Positions 1 to 7,903 of a stretch of DNA of 64,000 nucleotides are shown in pieces. Position numbers and translations under genes: made by a program. The notes below the pieces were generated by a model, which saw only the letters and a program-made list of their open reading frames with translations, did no database searches and was not told the DNA's origin. Numbering within the stretch: the first letter of the stretch is position 1; the number at the start of each line of letters is the position of its first letter. This DNA is from Plantibacter sp. Leaf314 (lineage in GTDB: Bacteria; Actinomycetota; Actinomycetes; Actinomycetales; Microbacteriaceae), in contig NZ_LMOB01000001.1 in the NCBI RefSeq assembly GCF_001423185.1, forward strand, positions 2,552,016-2,616,015, in the 5' to 3' direction.

Positions 1-54
1 CACTGTGTTCGCACAGCGTGTTGGTTTGCTTGTTCACTTTGATACATCAATAGT

Positions 55-173
55 GTTTCGGCGGCCATAGCGAGAGGGAAACGCCCGGTCACATTCCGAA
101 CCCGGAAGCTAAGACTCTTTGCGCCGATGGTACTGCAGGGGGGACCCTGTGGGAGAGTAGGACACCGCCGGAC
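55..173 (+). rRNA. rrf: 5S ribosomal RNA
   Basis: The stretch has the typical actinobacterial 5S sequence: it opens with GTTTCGGCGGCCATAGCG, carries the conserved CCGAACCCGGAAG loop, and closes with GGGAGAGTAGGACACCGCCG, whose end pairs with the start. The length of about 119 nt fits. Bases 1-54 before it are the end of the 23S-5S spacer. It is followed directly by a strong hairpin terminator, so this is the 3' end of an rRNA operon whose 16S and 23S genes lie outside the window. The ends are placed to within a few bases. Confidence 0.95.
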
Positions 174-183
174 TTCTTCGTTG

Positions 184-217
184 AAATGGCCACCCAAGGT
201 TCTTGGGTGGCCATTTT
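184..217 (+). terminator. rRNA operon terminator, first copy
   Basis: A perfect 15-bp stem (arms 184-198 and 202-216, core TGGCCACCCAAG) is followed by T residues. It lies 10 nt after the 5S gene, as expected for an intrinsic terminator. Confidence 0.9.
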
Positions 218-282
218 GCGTTAACGCGGTACTGCAGGGGGGACCCTGTGGGAGAGTAGGACACCGCCGGACTTCTTCGTTG

Positions 283-316
283 AAATGGCCACCCAAGGTT
301 CTTGGGTGGCCATTTT
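283..316 (+). terminator. rRNA operon terminator, duplicated copy
   Basis: This is an exact second copy of the 184-217 hairpin, 99 bp downstream, giving two terminators in series. Confidence 0.85.
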
Positions 317-462
317 GCGTTAACGAAGCACAACAGAATGCAGTTGCTTGTCGGGTCTACATGGCGTAGGCTCGATCTTTGGTGTGGACGCTCCATGTCC
401 CCATCGTGATCACGGTTCCCGAGCTCCGGCTCGAGGACCGCGACGCCGACAAGAGATCTTGG

Positions 463-480
463 GCAGGACACTCGTCCTGC
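463..480 (+). promoter_or_regulatory. 5' leader hairpin of the rpmB operon
   Basis: A perfect 7-bp stem (GCAGGAC / GTCCTGC, loop ACTC) ends 7 nt before the AAGGAG ribosome-binding site of rpmB. It could affect translation or bind a ribosomal protein, but no known leader motif was recognised. I looked for a Zur palindrome in 326-501 and saw none. Confidence 0.35.
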
Positions 481-501
481 GGTAATGAAGGAGAAACTAC
501 T

Positions 502-738
502 ATGGCAGCAGTGTGCCAGGTGACAGGAGCCGTTCCAGGCTTCGGTCACAACATCTCGCACTCGCACCGTCGCACGAAGCGCCGCTTCGACCCGAACGTG
601 CAGAAGAAGACCTACTACGTGCCCTCGCTGCGTCGTAACGTCACCCTCAAGGTGTCCGCCAAGGGCATCAAGGTGATCGACGCTCGTGGCATCGAATCCG
701 TCGTCAAGGACATTCTCGCTCGTGGGGTGAAGATCTAA
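502..738 (+). CDS. rpmB: 50S ribosomal protein L28 (zinc-independent form)
   Basis: The 78-residue product is a large-subunit ribosomal protein. It matches the bL28 family throughout: N-terminal [20 protein letters not shown], then [10 protein letters not shown] and a basic C-terminus. Zinc-binding L28 has two CxxC pairs; this one has a single cysteine (Cys5), so it is the cysteine-poor 'C-minus' type. The ATG at 502 follows a strong AAGGAG 8 nt upstream; in-frame codons further upstream belong to a non-coding leader. The stop overlaps the start of rpmG by one base, and rpmB-rpmG-rpsN form a tight operon. In mycobacteria and streptomycetes C-minus sets like this are often repressed by Zur, but no Zur-like site is visible here, so this may be the main constitutive copy. 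Confidence 0.95.
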   Translation: MAAVCQVTGAVPGFGHNISHSHRRTKRRFDPNVQKKTYYVPSLRRNVTLKVSAKGIKVIDARGIESVVKDILARGVKI

Positions 739-905
739 TGGCTAAGCAGCAGGACGTCCGTCCGATCATCAAGCTCCGTTCGACGGCTGGTACCGGTTAC
801 ACGTACGTGACCAAGAAGAACCGTCGCAACAACCCCGACCGTCTCGTGCTCAAGAAGTACGACCCCGTAGTGCGCAAGCACGTTGAATTCCGAGAGGAGC
901 GCTAA
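738..905 (+). CDS. rpmG: 50S ribosomal protein L33 (zinc-independent form)
   Basis: This 55-residue basic protein starts [20 protein letters not shown] and contains the bL33 signature [22 protein letters not shown]. It has no cysteine, so it is the C-minus form that does not bind zinc. Its ATG overlaps the last base of the rpmB stop codon (TAATG), which indicates translational coupling. rpsN begins 2 nt after its stop. The size and sequence are normal for the family. Confidence 0.95.
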   Translation: MAKQQDVRPIIKLRSTAGTGYTYVTKKNRRNNPDRLVLKKYDPVVRKHVEFREER

Positions 906-907
906 CG

Positions 908-1213
908 ATGGCTAAGAAGAGCAAGATCGCCCGTAACGAGCAGCGCAAGGTTATCGTCGACCGCTACGCCACGAAGCGCGCCGAACTGAAGAAGGCCCTG
1001 GTCGACCCCGCCGGCACCGACGAGTCGCGTGAAGCAGCTCGCGTGGGCCTGCAGAAGCTTCCTCGCAACGCTTCGCCGGTTCGCCTCCGCAACCGCGACG
1101 CCATCGACGGTCGCCCCCGAGGCAACCTCTCGAAGTTCGGCATCAGCCGCGTGCGCTTCCGCGACATGGCGCACAAGGGCGAACTGCCCGGCGTCCGCAA
1201 GTCGAGCTGGTAA
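908..1213 (+). CDS. rpsN: 30S ribosomal protein S14 (long, zinc-independent form)
   Basis: This 101-residue small-subunit protein begins [14 protein letters not shown] and has the uS14 core [22 protein letters not shown] and [21 protein letters not shown]. It is the long form, without the CxxC...CxxC zinc motif of short S14; there is no cysteine at all. It is the last gene of the rpmB-rpmG-rpsN operon, 2 nt after rpmG. A terminator-like hairpin follows about 50 nt downstream. Confidence 0.95.
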   Translation: MAKKSKIARNEQRKVIVDRYATKRAELKKALVDPAGTDESREAARVGLQKLPRNASPVRLRNRDAIDGRPRGNLSKFGISRVRFRDMAHKGELPGVRKSSW

Positions 1214-1262
1214 CAGCCACGCAGCCGGAACAGTTGTTCCGCTGACGCAGCATCGCAACACC

Positions 1263-1295
1263 GAACAGGCCGTCCGCATCGCGGGCGGCCCGTTC
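1263..1295 (+). terminator. Terminator-like hairpin after rpsN
   Basis: A 15-bp stem (1263-1277 with 1281-1295) pairs GAACAGGCCGTCCGC with GCGGGCGGCCCGTTC, including G-U pairs, around a 3-nt loop. No T-tract follows, which is common in high-GC genomes. Confidence 0.6.
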
Positions 1296-1354
1296 GCGTC
1301 TCCGGCCAGAGCTGCGAGGATCGGAGGCGATCCCACACCGACGAGGAGGCGCTC

Positions 1355-2746
1355 TTGGACGTCCGGACGCAACGAGCGATCGCACTCCTCGTCGCCGGCT
1401 GCTTCTTCATGGAGAACCTCGACGGCACCATCCTCACGACCGCCGCCCCGAGTATCGCGCGCGACCTCGGCACCTCGTCGACCGCCGTCGGCCTCGCCGT
1501 CACCGCGTTCCTCCTCACCGTCGCCGTCCTCATCCCCGTCAGTGGCTGGTTGACGGACCGCTTCGGCGCGAAGCGCGTCTTCGCCACCGCCATCGCGCTG
1601 TTCACGATCGCGTCCATCCTCTGCGCCCTGAGCTCGACGCTGCCGATGCTCGTCGGGTTCCGGGTCCTCCAGGGCGTGGGAGGCGCACTGATGGTGCCCG
1701 TGGGACGGTTGGCCGTCCTCCGCGTGACCCCCAAAGGCCGGCTCATCCAGGCCATCGCCCTCCTCACCTGGCCGGCGCTGGCCGCACCGATCATCGCGCC
1801 GTTTCTCGGCGGCGTCATCACGCAGTTCGCCTCCTGGCACTGGATCTTCCTCATCAACGTGCCCCTCGGCGTCGCAGCCTTCATCGTCGCCCTCCGCATC
1901 GTCCCCGATTTCGCCGCGGACGACGTGCCGCCGCTCGATTGGCTGGGGCTGTCGCTCAGCTGCCTCGGCCTGGCCTCGCTGCTCATCGCCGCATCCCTCG
2001 TCTCCGGCCTCGGATTCGAACCGCTCTGGTTCGCCGTGTCCCTCGCCGTCGGCCTGACCCTGCTCGGCCTGGCCGTCCGACACCTCCTCCGTGCCAACCA
2101 TCCCTTCGTCGACCTCCGCTCCCTGCGCGTCGAGACGTTCCGGTTGGCGAACGCCGGCGGCAGCGTCTACCGCCTGACCATCAGCGCCGTTCCGTTCCTC
2201 CTCCCACTGCTGTTCCAGGACGCGTTCGGATGGACGCCGGTGGAAGCCGGATCGATGGTGCTGTTCCTGTTCGCCGGGAACCTGGCCATCAAGCCGGCGA
2301 CCACGTGGATGCTCCGACGGTTCGGGTTCCGACTCGTACTCGTCTCGTCGAACGTCATCGGGGTGCTGTGCATGGTCGCCATGGCGTTCCTGACGGCCGA
2401 CACCTCCATCGTCGTCATGGCGCTCTTGCTGTTCCTGAGCGGTGTCGCGCGCTCGGTCGGCTTCACGGCGTACAACACGATCACCTTCGCCGACGTCGAA
2501 CCAGCGGACATGTCGCGGGCGAACACCCTGAACTCGACCCTGCAACAGGCGGCGAGCGGGTTCGGCGTCGCGGTGGGAGCGATCCTCCTGTCCACAGGGT
2601 TCTCGCTCGAGGCCGGTTCCGGTGGGGGTCTCCTCCTGCCCTACCAGTTCGCCTTCATCGGGATCGCCGTGCTCACGCTGTTCCCGACCATCGAGGCGTG
2701 GCTGCTCTCGCGCGCTGCCGGGCACAGCGTGATCGGCGTGCGATGA
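1355..2746 (+). CDS. MFS multidrug exporter (DHA2-like)
   Basis: The 463-residue integral membrane protein belongs to the major facilitator superfamily. Features seen: a first helix with FFMENLDGTILTTAAPSIARDL, the motif A loop GWLTDRFGAKRV around residues 65-75, a helix rich in small residues (VLQGVGGALMVPVGRLAVLR), and the WHWIFLINVPLG segment typical of drug:H+ antiporters of the DHA2 group. About 13-14 hydrophobic helices are present. The start is TTG at 1355, preceded by GAGGAGG 6 nt upstream. The gene stands alone between the ribosomal operon and the HU gene. The substrate cannot be told from sequence. Confidence 0.85.
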   Translation: MDVRTQRAIALLVAGCFFMENLDGTILTTAAPSIARDLGTSSTAVGLAVTAFLLTVAVLIPVSGWLTDRFGAKRVFATAIALFTIASILCALSSTLPMLVGFRVLQGVGGALMVPVGRLAVLRVTPKGRLIQAIALLTWPALAAPIIAPFLGGVITQFASWHWIFLINVPLGVAAFIVALRIVPDFAADDVPPLDWLGLSLSCLGLASLLIAASLVSGLGFEPLWFAVSLAVGLTLLGLAVRHLLRANHPFVDLRSLRVETFRLANAGGSVYRLTISAVPFLLPLLFQDAFGWTPVEAGSMVLFLFAGNLAIKPATTWMLRRFGFRLVLVSSNVIGVLCMVAMAFLTADTSIVVMALLLFLSGVARSVGFTAYNTITFADVEPADMSRANTLNSTLQQAASGFGVAVGAILLSTGFSLEAGSGGGLLLPYQFAFIGIAVLTLFPTIEAWLLSRAAGHSVIGVR

Positions 2747-2846
2747 GGGTCGACGTCCGGGCCGCTCCCAGCTGGGAAACAACCGACACGCAGGTCCGTT
2801 TGTCCGCGAACAGCGGATACATCCCTGATTTCTCGCGGATTGCTGC

Positions 2847-2852
2847 TACATT
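2847..2852 (+). promoter_or_regulatory. Candidate -10 box of the HU gene
   Basis: TACATT lies about 100 nt before the HU start, in a locally A/T-richer part of the 205-bp gap after the MFS gene. It would give an untranslated leader of roughly 90 nt. No -35 box stands out. Confidence 0.35.
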
Positions 2853-2951
2853 CGAGGCGGTCACACCGACCAGTTGGTGCCGTATCAGCGACACCTTCGC
2901 TACCAACCAGTCAGCTGTACGTTGCAGCAACGTCCGAGGAGGACCCTCACA

Positions 2952-3233
2952 ATGGCAAATTTGAACAAGACCGAACTCGTCGCCGCCATCGCCGCATCGA
3001 CCGGCCAGAGCCAGGCGACCGTCGGCAGCGTTGTCGACGCGCTGTTCACCACCGTCGCTGAGACCGTCGCCAAGGGCGGCAAGGTTTCGATCCCGGGTTG
3101 GATCGCCTTCGAGCAGACCGACACCGCCGCTCGCACGGGCCGCAACCCGCAGACCGGCGCCGAGATCCAGATCCCGGCCGGCAAGCGCGTCAAGGTGACC
3201 GCCGGCTCGAAGCTCAAGGCTTCCGTCAAGTAA
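2952..3233 (+). CDS. hup: HU-family DNA-binding protein
   Basis: This 93-residue nucleoid protein bends and compacts DNA as a dimer. It begins MANLNKTELVAAIAAS, has the dimerisation helices in residues 1-45, the GGKVSIPGWIAFEQ strand, and the DNA-arm sequence ARTGRNPQTGAEIQIPAGK ending in KVTAGSKLK. It is the short HU form, without the long lysine/alanine-rich tail found in mycobacterial HupB. The ATG follows a clear GAGGAGG ribosome-binding site. It is monocistronic and is followed by two strong hairpins. Confidence 0.95.
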   Translation: MANLNKTELVAAIAASTGQSQATVGSVVDALFTTVAETVAKGGKVSIPGWIAFEQTDTAARTGRNPQTGAEIQIPAGKRVKVTAGSKLKASVK

Positions 3234-3235
3234 CT

Positions 3236-3259
3236 CCTCGCGGACCACGGTCCGCGAGG
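3236..3259 (+). terminator. Terminator hairpin 1 after HU gene
   Basis: A perfect 10-bp stem (CCTCGCGGAC / GTCCGCGAGG, loop CACG) begins 2 nt after the HU stop codon. Confidence 0.75.
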
Positions 3260-3293
3260 GCTCGGCCCGGACCACACGGTTCCGGACCAGACC

Positions 3294-3333
3294 ACGACAG
3301 CAGGGCGTCGCGAGAGCGACGCCCTGCTGTCGT
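3294..3333 (+). terminator. Terminator hairpin 2 before sbcD
   Basis: An 18-bp perfect stem (3294-3311 with 3316-3333) has a GAGA tetraloop; arm core GACAGCAGGGCGTCGC. It is followed by GTTCG rather than a T-run. It is one of the strongest hairpins in the window and separates the HU and sbcDC transcripts. Confidence 0.8.
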
Positions 3334-3414
3334 TCGTGGAGGAGGACGTCTCGCGGGCAGCGACGGGTCGCGCATCCGGCCATCCGCGGACACTGCGGTG
3401 TCGGCGCATCCGCC

Positions 3415-3420
3415 TAGCAT
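3415..3420 (+). promoter_or_regulatory. -10 box for leaderless sbcD transcript
   Basis: TAGCAT is 7 nt before the sbcD ATG, with no ribosome-binding site in between, so transcription likely starts at or next to the start codon. Confidence 0.55.
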
Positions 3421-3427
3421 TGCTTCC

Positions 3428-4597
3428 ATGCGGATCCTCCACACCTCGGACTGGCACCTCGGGCGGTCACTGCACGGCGTGGATCTGCTCCCGTACCAGC
3501 GCACCGTCCTGGAGCACCTCGAGCAGCTCGTCGAGGAACACTCGGTCGACGTCCTCCTCGTGGCCGGCGACATCTACGATCGCGCGATCCCGCCCGTCGA
3601 GGCCGTGACGCTCCTGTCGGAGTCGCTCGGGCGCCTGGCGGCCCGCACTCGCGTCATCCTCGCCCCGGGCAACCATGACTCCGCCATCCGTCTGGGTTTC
3701 GGAGCGGCCATGCTGCGGGAGGGCATCGACATCCGAGCCGACCTCACGCGCGTCGGCGAACCGGTCGTCGTCGACGACGAGCACGGCCCCGTCGCCTTCT
3801 ACCCCCTGCCCTACCTCGACCCCGACACCGCGAGGGGCGTCCTCGGACCGACCGACGCGCCGCTCGCCCGTTCGCATGCCGCCGTGATGGGCGCCGCCCT
3901 CGACCGCGTGCGAGCCGACCTCGCCGCACGCCGGGAGCAGCAGCCGGTGCGATCGGTCGTCGCCGCGCACGCCTTCGTCATCGGTGGGCTCGCGAGCGAC
4001 AGCGAACGCGACATCCGGATCGGCGGGGTCGACGCGGTCCCGGCTCAGCTCTTCGACGGCTTCGACTACGTCGCCCTCGGCCACCTGCACGGCGCCCAGC
4101 GTGTGGGCGCTGCTTCGGGAGTCGAGCGCATGCGCTACTCGGGGTCGCCGCTCGCCTACTCCTTCTCGGAGCGGAATCAGGTGAAGTCCAGTGTGCTGGT
4201 CGATCTCGGAGCCGACGGTTCCGTCGAGCTGCAGCTGCTGCCGGCGCCGGTCCCGCGCCGCCTCGTCGACGTGACCGGCACCCTCGCCGAGCTGGAGGGC
4301 CGTCTCGGCGATGCGGCGGTCGACGCATGGGTGCGTGCCACGGTCACCGACGACGTCCGTCCGCCGGAGCTCTACGCCGCGTTGAGTCGACGGTTCCCCC
4401 ACCTGCTCGTCTGGTCGCACGCGCCGGCGAACCGATCGGAGGACGCACGGGCCGCAGCGGTCACGGCGGTCTCCGACCCGGTGGAGGTCACCGCGGAGTT
4501 CATCGAATACGCGACGGGCGCGTCGGCGACACCGCGGGAGCGCGAGCTCATCGCGGCGGCCAACGAAGCCGCCCTCGCCATGGAGGGCAGCGCCTGA
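3428..4597 (+). CDS. sbcD: SbcD, nuclease subunit of SbcCD (Mre11-like)
   Basis: The 389-residue calcineurin-like phosphoesterase is the nuclease half of SbcCD, which opens DNA hairpins and processes double-strand ends. All phosphodiesterase motifs are visible: DWHLG (residues 8-12), VAGDIYDR (about 48-55), APGNHDS, the histidine in VVAAHAF, and GHLHG. A C-terminal cap region follows. The ATG at 3428 fits the family's N-terminus (MRILHTSDWHLG) and lies 7 nt after a TAGCAT box; the in-frame extension upstream reads through terminator hairpins and was rejected. Its TGA overlaps the sbcC ATG by one base, so the two subunits are coupled. Confidence 0.95.
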   Translation: MRILHTSDWHLGRSLHGVDLLPYQRTVLEHLEQLVEEHSVDVLLVAGDIYDRAIPPVEAVTLLSESLGRLAARTRVILAPGNHDSAIRLGFGAAMLREGIDIRADLTRVGEPVVVDDEHGPVAFYPLPYLDPDTARGVLGPTDAPLARSHAAVMGAALDRVRADLAARREQQPVRSVVAAHAFVIGGLASDSERDIRIGGVDAVPAQLFDGFDYVALGHLHGAQRVGAASGVERMRYSGSPLAYSFSERNQVKSSVLVDLGADGSVELQLLPAPVPRRLVDVTGTLAELEGRLGDAAVDAWVRATVTDDVRPPELYAALSRRFPHLLVWSHAPANRSEDARAAAVTAVSDPVEVTAEFIEYATGASATPRERELIAAANEAALAMEGSA

Positions 4598-7500
4598 TGC
4601 GACTGCACCGACTCACCCTCCAAGCCATCGGCCCGTACGCCGGTGAACACACCATCGACTTCGTCGAGCTCGGCCGAGCAGGACTGTTCCTGCTTGAGGG
4701 GCCGACCGGGGCCGGGAAGTCCACGATCATCGACGCCATCGTCTTCGGCCTGTACGGCGAGCTCGCCGGCACCGGCGCCAGCAAGGATCGACTGCACTCG
4801 CATCACGCGCTCCCCGGCACGGAACCGTTCGTGGAGCTCGTGTTCGAGACCGGTTCGGGCGTGTACCGCGTGCGCCGGACGCCGGCGTATCAGCGGCCCA
4901 AGCAGCGAGGTACCGGCTTCACGCCGCAGCATGCGAGTGCCACCCTCGTCCGCCTGACGGATCCGGACGCCGCCACCGGGGAGACCCTGTCGACGCGCGC
5001 CCAGGAGATCGGTCCCGAGATCAGCCGCATCGTCGGACTCACCCGCGAGCAGTTCGTGCAGACCATCGTCCTGCCGCAGGGGGAGTTCGCGAAGTTCCTC
5101 GCCGCGGGTGGTGAGGAACGCAGCGAACTGTTGCGCTCGCTCTTCGGGACGGAGCACTACGAGCGGCTCGCGAAGCACCTCGTGGAGCAACGGCGGCAGG
5201 CGCAGCGCGACATCGAAGGGGCGAAGGAGGCGCTCGGACGAGCGATCGCCCGGTTCGCCGGGGCCGCGGAACTCGACGACGCCCGAGCGCTCGTGGATGC
5301 TGCGGGGTCGGACCGCTCAGGTGGAGTGGACCCCACTGCGCTCGAGCTCGCGGTGCCTGATCCCGGCACGAGCACCGAGGTCGGTCCCGACGCAGACCCC
5401 GAGCCCGGACCCGACGTCGAGCCGGCCGCCCTCGCCGTTCCGCTCGAAGCCGATTCGCCGGACCTCCTCGCGAACGCCGAGCGCGTGGTCGCCGTCCTCG
5501 AACGGCTCGCCGTGACAGATGCCGCCGCCGCCACCGAGGCGCGGCAGGCGCTCGATCAGGCTCGGTCCGAACACGTGGCCGCGACGACGCTGCTCGCCGC
5601 GCTCGACCGACGCGCCGAGCTGCTGCGGGAGCGCGAGTTGCTCGCGATCGACGACGAGCCCGTCGCCGCCCTCACCGAACGGGTCGCGGCGGCCGCGCGC
5701 GCCGAGACGGTCGCATCCGCGATGGCCGGAGCCACGGCGGCTGCCACCGCGCTCGACGCCGCGAGCGAGGCCCTCGCCGAGGTGGAGCGGCAGACGGACG
5801 AACGGATCGTCGCCCTGGACGACACGGGCCTCGCGTCGCGTCGCGAGGCGATCACCGTCGAGCGCGCAGGCCTCACCGCCGTGCTCGCGCTCGAGGCCGG
5901 CACCGCGGCACGCCAGCTCGTGCTCGACGGCCTCCGCGCCGAACTCGCCCAGCTCGACGACCGGCTCGCGGAACTGGCCGAGGAACAGACCCGACGAGAC
6001 GCCCGTCGAGCTGCCCTCGAGGAAGCACCGCAGCGCGCTGCGGACGCCGCCGCCACCTTGGAGCGCGCGAGGGCTTCGGTGGCGCGAGCCGCCGAACGCC
6101 GGACGGCGCTCGACCAGGTGGACGCCGCGGATGCGCGCCTCTCCGGACTCACCGCACGGTTCACCAGTGCGGCGGCAGGGGCGAAGGCCGCGGTCGAAGC
6201 CGAGACCACGCTGCGGCTCCGCCGGATCGACGGGATGGCGGGCGAGCTCGCGGCAGGCTTGGTCGACGGTGAGCCGTGCAGTGTCTGCGGTTCGCTCAGC
6301 CACCCGGCTCCCGCCGCGCTCGCGGGCGATCACCCCGACGCTGACGCGGTCGAGGCGGCCGCCGCCGCGCGCGACGAGGCCGAGACCGCCCTGCACGCGG
6401 CACAGCAGGCCCGTGACCTCGCGCTCGCCGAGCGCCGACGCCTCGTGGAGACGGTCCTGACGCTCGCCGTCGACAGCGGTGAGGACCTCGCCGGAACCGA
6501 GGCCGAGGCTGCGGACTTGGGATCCGAGCACGACCGCGACACCGAGCCGGTGGCCGGGCCGGCCGGCTTCGACCCCGCGGCGGCCAGGAGCGAGGTCGAC
6601 GCCGCGGTCGACGCTGCCGAGCGGCAGCGCACGGAGGCGGCCTCCGCTGCGGAACACGCCCAGGCCGAGCTCGCGGAGGCCGGTCGGCTCGCCGAGGAAC
6701 ACCTCGCCGGTGTGGTCGCGGAGGCGCAGCTCGTCGCCGAGCGCGCGACCCTGATCGAGCGGTCCGCGTCGGCTGAACGCGCGCACGAGCAGGCCCGTGT
6801 CGAGGTGCTCAGGGTCCTGGACGACCGGGCTCCGTCGCTGGCCGAGCTGGATGCCCTGCTCGCCTCCGAACTCGCCGCGCTCGCCGAGCTCGCCGGTGCG
6901 CGCACATCCCTCGCCGAGCGGCGTCAGCGCGACGCGGAACGGACCGTCGAGCTGGAGGCGGCGCTCGAGCGCGCCGGCTTCCCGGACCGGGCGGCAGCGG
7001 AGGCGGCGGCGATGGGCGGCGTGGAGCGCGCGAACGCCGAGGCGCGGGTCGCCGACCATCTGCGCCACACGACGGCGAACGCCCAGGCCCTCGCGAGCCC
7101 GAGCATCGTCGAGGCGGCGGACGCCGAGGCTCCGGACGTCGTCGCGACGGCCCAACGCCTGGCGGAGGCCGAGGCGGCGGCTGGGACGGCGACGGCCGCG
7201 GCCGCGGTGTCGGCACGACGCGCCAGCAATGCGGCAACGGCCGGTGCCGCGCTCGAAGCGGCGGCGGAGGAGAACGCCGAGGCCATCCGAGAGGCCGCGG
7301 CCGTGGTGCGCCTCGCCGACGTGGTGTCCGCCTCCGGCAGCGAGAACGCCACCCGGGTGACACTCGGCACCTACGTCCTGCTGCGCCGCTTCGAGGATGT
7401 CGTCGCGGCGGCGAACGCCCGCCTCGAATCGATGTCGGGTGGCCGTTACGAGCTCGTCAGAAGCGACCTCAAGGAGGGGCCCTCCCGCAGCCAGAAGGTC

Positions 7501-7851
7501 GGCCTGTCGCTCACCGTCCACGATCACCGGACCGATCGCCGACGCGACCCGAAGTCGCTCTCCGGCGGCGAGACCTTCTACGCCTCGCTCTGCCTCGCAC
7601 TCGGGCTCGCCGACGTCGTCACCGGTGAGGCCGGTGGCGTCGAACTCGGCACGCTCTTCGTCGACGAGGGTTTCGGCAGTCTCGACCCCGAGACCCTCGA
7701 CACGGTGATGGCCGAACTCGGCCGTCTCTCGGCGGGTGGCCGGGTCGTCGGTGTCGTCAGTCACGTCGAGGAGATGAAGCAGCGCATCGGCGAGCGGATC
7801 GAGGTCCGTCGGCTGGAGGACGGCTCGTCCACCCTCCTCGTCCGGGCGTGA
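4597..7851 (+). CDS. sbcC: SbcC, ATPase subunit of SbcCD (Rad50-like)
   Basis: This 1084-residue SMC-like ATPase drives the SbcCD nuclease. The N-terminal ABC lobe has Walker A GPTGAGKST (near residues 35-43). A long alanine/glutamate/arginine-rich coiled coil runs from about residue 190 to 900 and is broken at its middle by the zinc hook CSVC (Cys561 and Cys564), where two SbcC arms join. The C-terminal lobe carries the signature LSGGETFYASLCLALGL (around residue 987) and Walker B TLFVDEGFGSLD. An acidic, proline-rich insert with repeated Pro/Asp/Glu lies near residues 245-290. The start overlaps the sbcD stop. The length is normal for actinobacteria. Confidence 0.95.
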   Translation: MRLHRLTLQAIGPYAGEHTIDFVELGRAGLFLLEGPTGAGKSTIIDAIVFGLYGELAGTGASKDRLHSHHALPGTEPFVELVFETGSGVYRVRRTPAYQRPKQRGTGFTPQHASATLVRLTDPDAATGETLSTRAQEIGPEISRIVGLTREQFVQTIVLPQGEFAKFLAAGGEERSELLRSLFGTEHYERLAKHLVEQRRQAQRDIEGAKEALGRAIARFAGAAELDDARALVDAAGSDRSGGVDPTALELAVPDPGTSTEVGPDADPEPGPDVEPAALAVPLEADSPDLLANAERVVAVLERLAVTDAAAATEARQALDQARSEHVAATTLLAALDRRAELLRERELLAIDDEPVAALTERVAAAARAETVASAMAGATAAATALDAASEALAEVERQTDERIVALDDTGLASRREAITVERAGLTAVLALEAGTAARQLVLDGLRAELAQLDDRLAELAEEQTRRDARRAALEEAPQRAADAAATLERARASVARAAERRTALDQVDAADARLSGLTARFTSAAAGAKAAVEAETTLRLRRIDGMAGELAAGLVDGEPCSVCGSLSHPAPAALAGDHPDADAVEAAAAARDEAETALHAAQQARDLALAERRRLVETVLTLAVDSGEDLAGTEAEAADLGSEHDRDTEPVAGPAGFDPAAARSEVDAAVDAAERQRTEAASAAEHAQAELAEAGRLAEEHLAGVVAEAQLVAERATLIERSASAERAHEQARVEVLRVLDDRAPSLAELDALLASELAALAELAGARTSLAERRQRDAERTVELEAALERAGFPDRAAAEAAAMGGVERANAEARVADHLRHTTANAQALASPSIVEAADAEAPDVVATAQRLAEAEAAAGTATAAAAVSARRASNAATAGAALEAAAEENAEAIREAAAVVRLADVVSASGSENATRVTLGTYVLLRRFEDVVAAANARLESMSGGRYELVRSDLKEGPSRSQKVGLSLTVHDHRTDRRRDPKSLSGGETFYASLCLALGLADVVTGEAGGVELGTLFVDEGFGSLDPETLDTVMAELGRLSAGGRVVGVVSHVEEMKQRIGERIEVRRLEDGSSTLLVRA

Positions 7852-7891
7852 ACGGCGTCCCACTGCGGTCCGGGTTCCCAGCAGCGCCGCG

Positions 7892-7897
7892 TAGGCT
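7892..7897 (+). promoter_or_regulatory. -10 box for leaderless copD-ctaG transcript
   Basis: TAGGCT is followed by 6 nt and then the GTG start at 7904; no ribosome-binding site is present. Confidence 0.6.
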
Positions 7898-7903
7898 TGC
7901 ACC

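Larger units (their letters stand above)
129..325 (+). repeat. 98-bp tandem duplication of 5S 3' end plus terminator
   Basis: Bases 129-226 and 228-325 are identical, a period of 99 with one base between. Each copy contains the last ~45 nt of 5S rRNA and the full terminator hairpin. The second copy lacks the 5' part of 5S, so it cannot be a functional 5S gene. It looks like a local duplication at the end of the rRNA operon. Confidence 0.95.

Noticed and set aside
228..272. Second 5S rRNA gene
   Set aside because: Only the 3' ~45 nt are present; the 5' strand of the closing helix is missing.
326..501. Zur operator upstream of rpmB
   Set aside because: I looked for a TGA-rich palindrome like the one at 23405-23425 and found none.
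902..2782. Long antisense open frame (626 codons) opposite rpsN and the MFS gene
   Set aside because: It is opposite two well-supported genes, reads as Arg/Glu/Asp/Gly-rich low-complexity sequence with no family features, and is the usual shadow frame of high-GC DNA.
3098..3427. N-terminal extension of SbcD
   Set aside because: The frame is open, but it crosses two terminator hairpins and the HU gene end; the family N-terminus and a TAGCAT box support ATG 3428.
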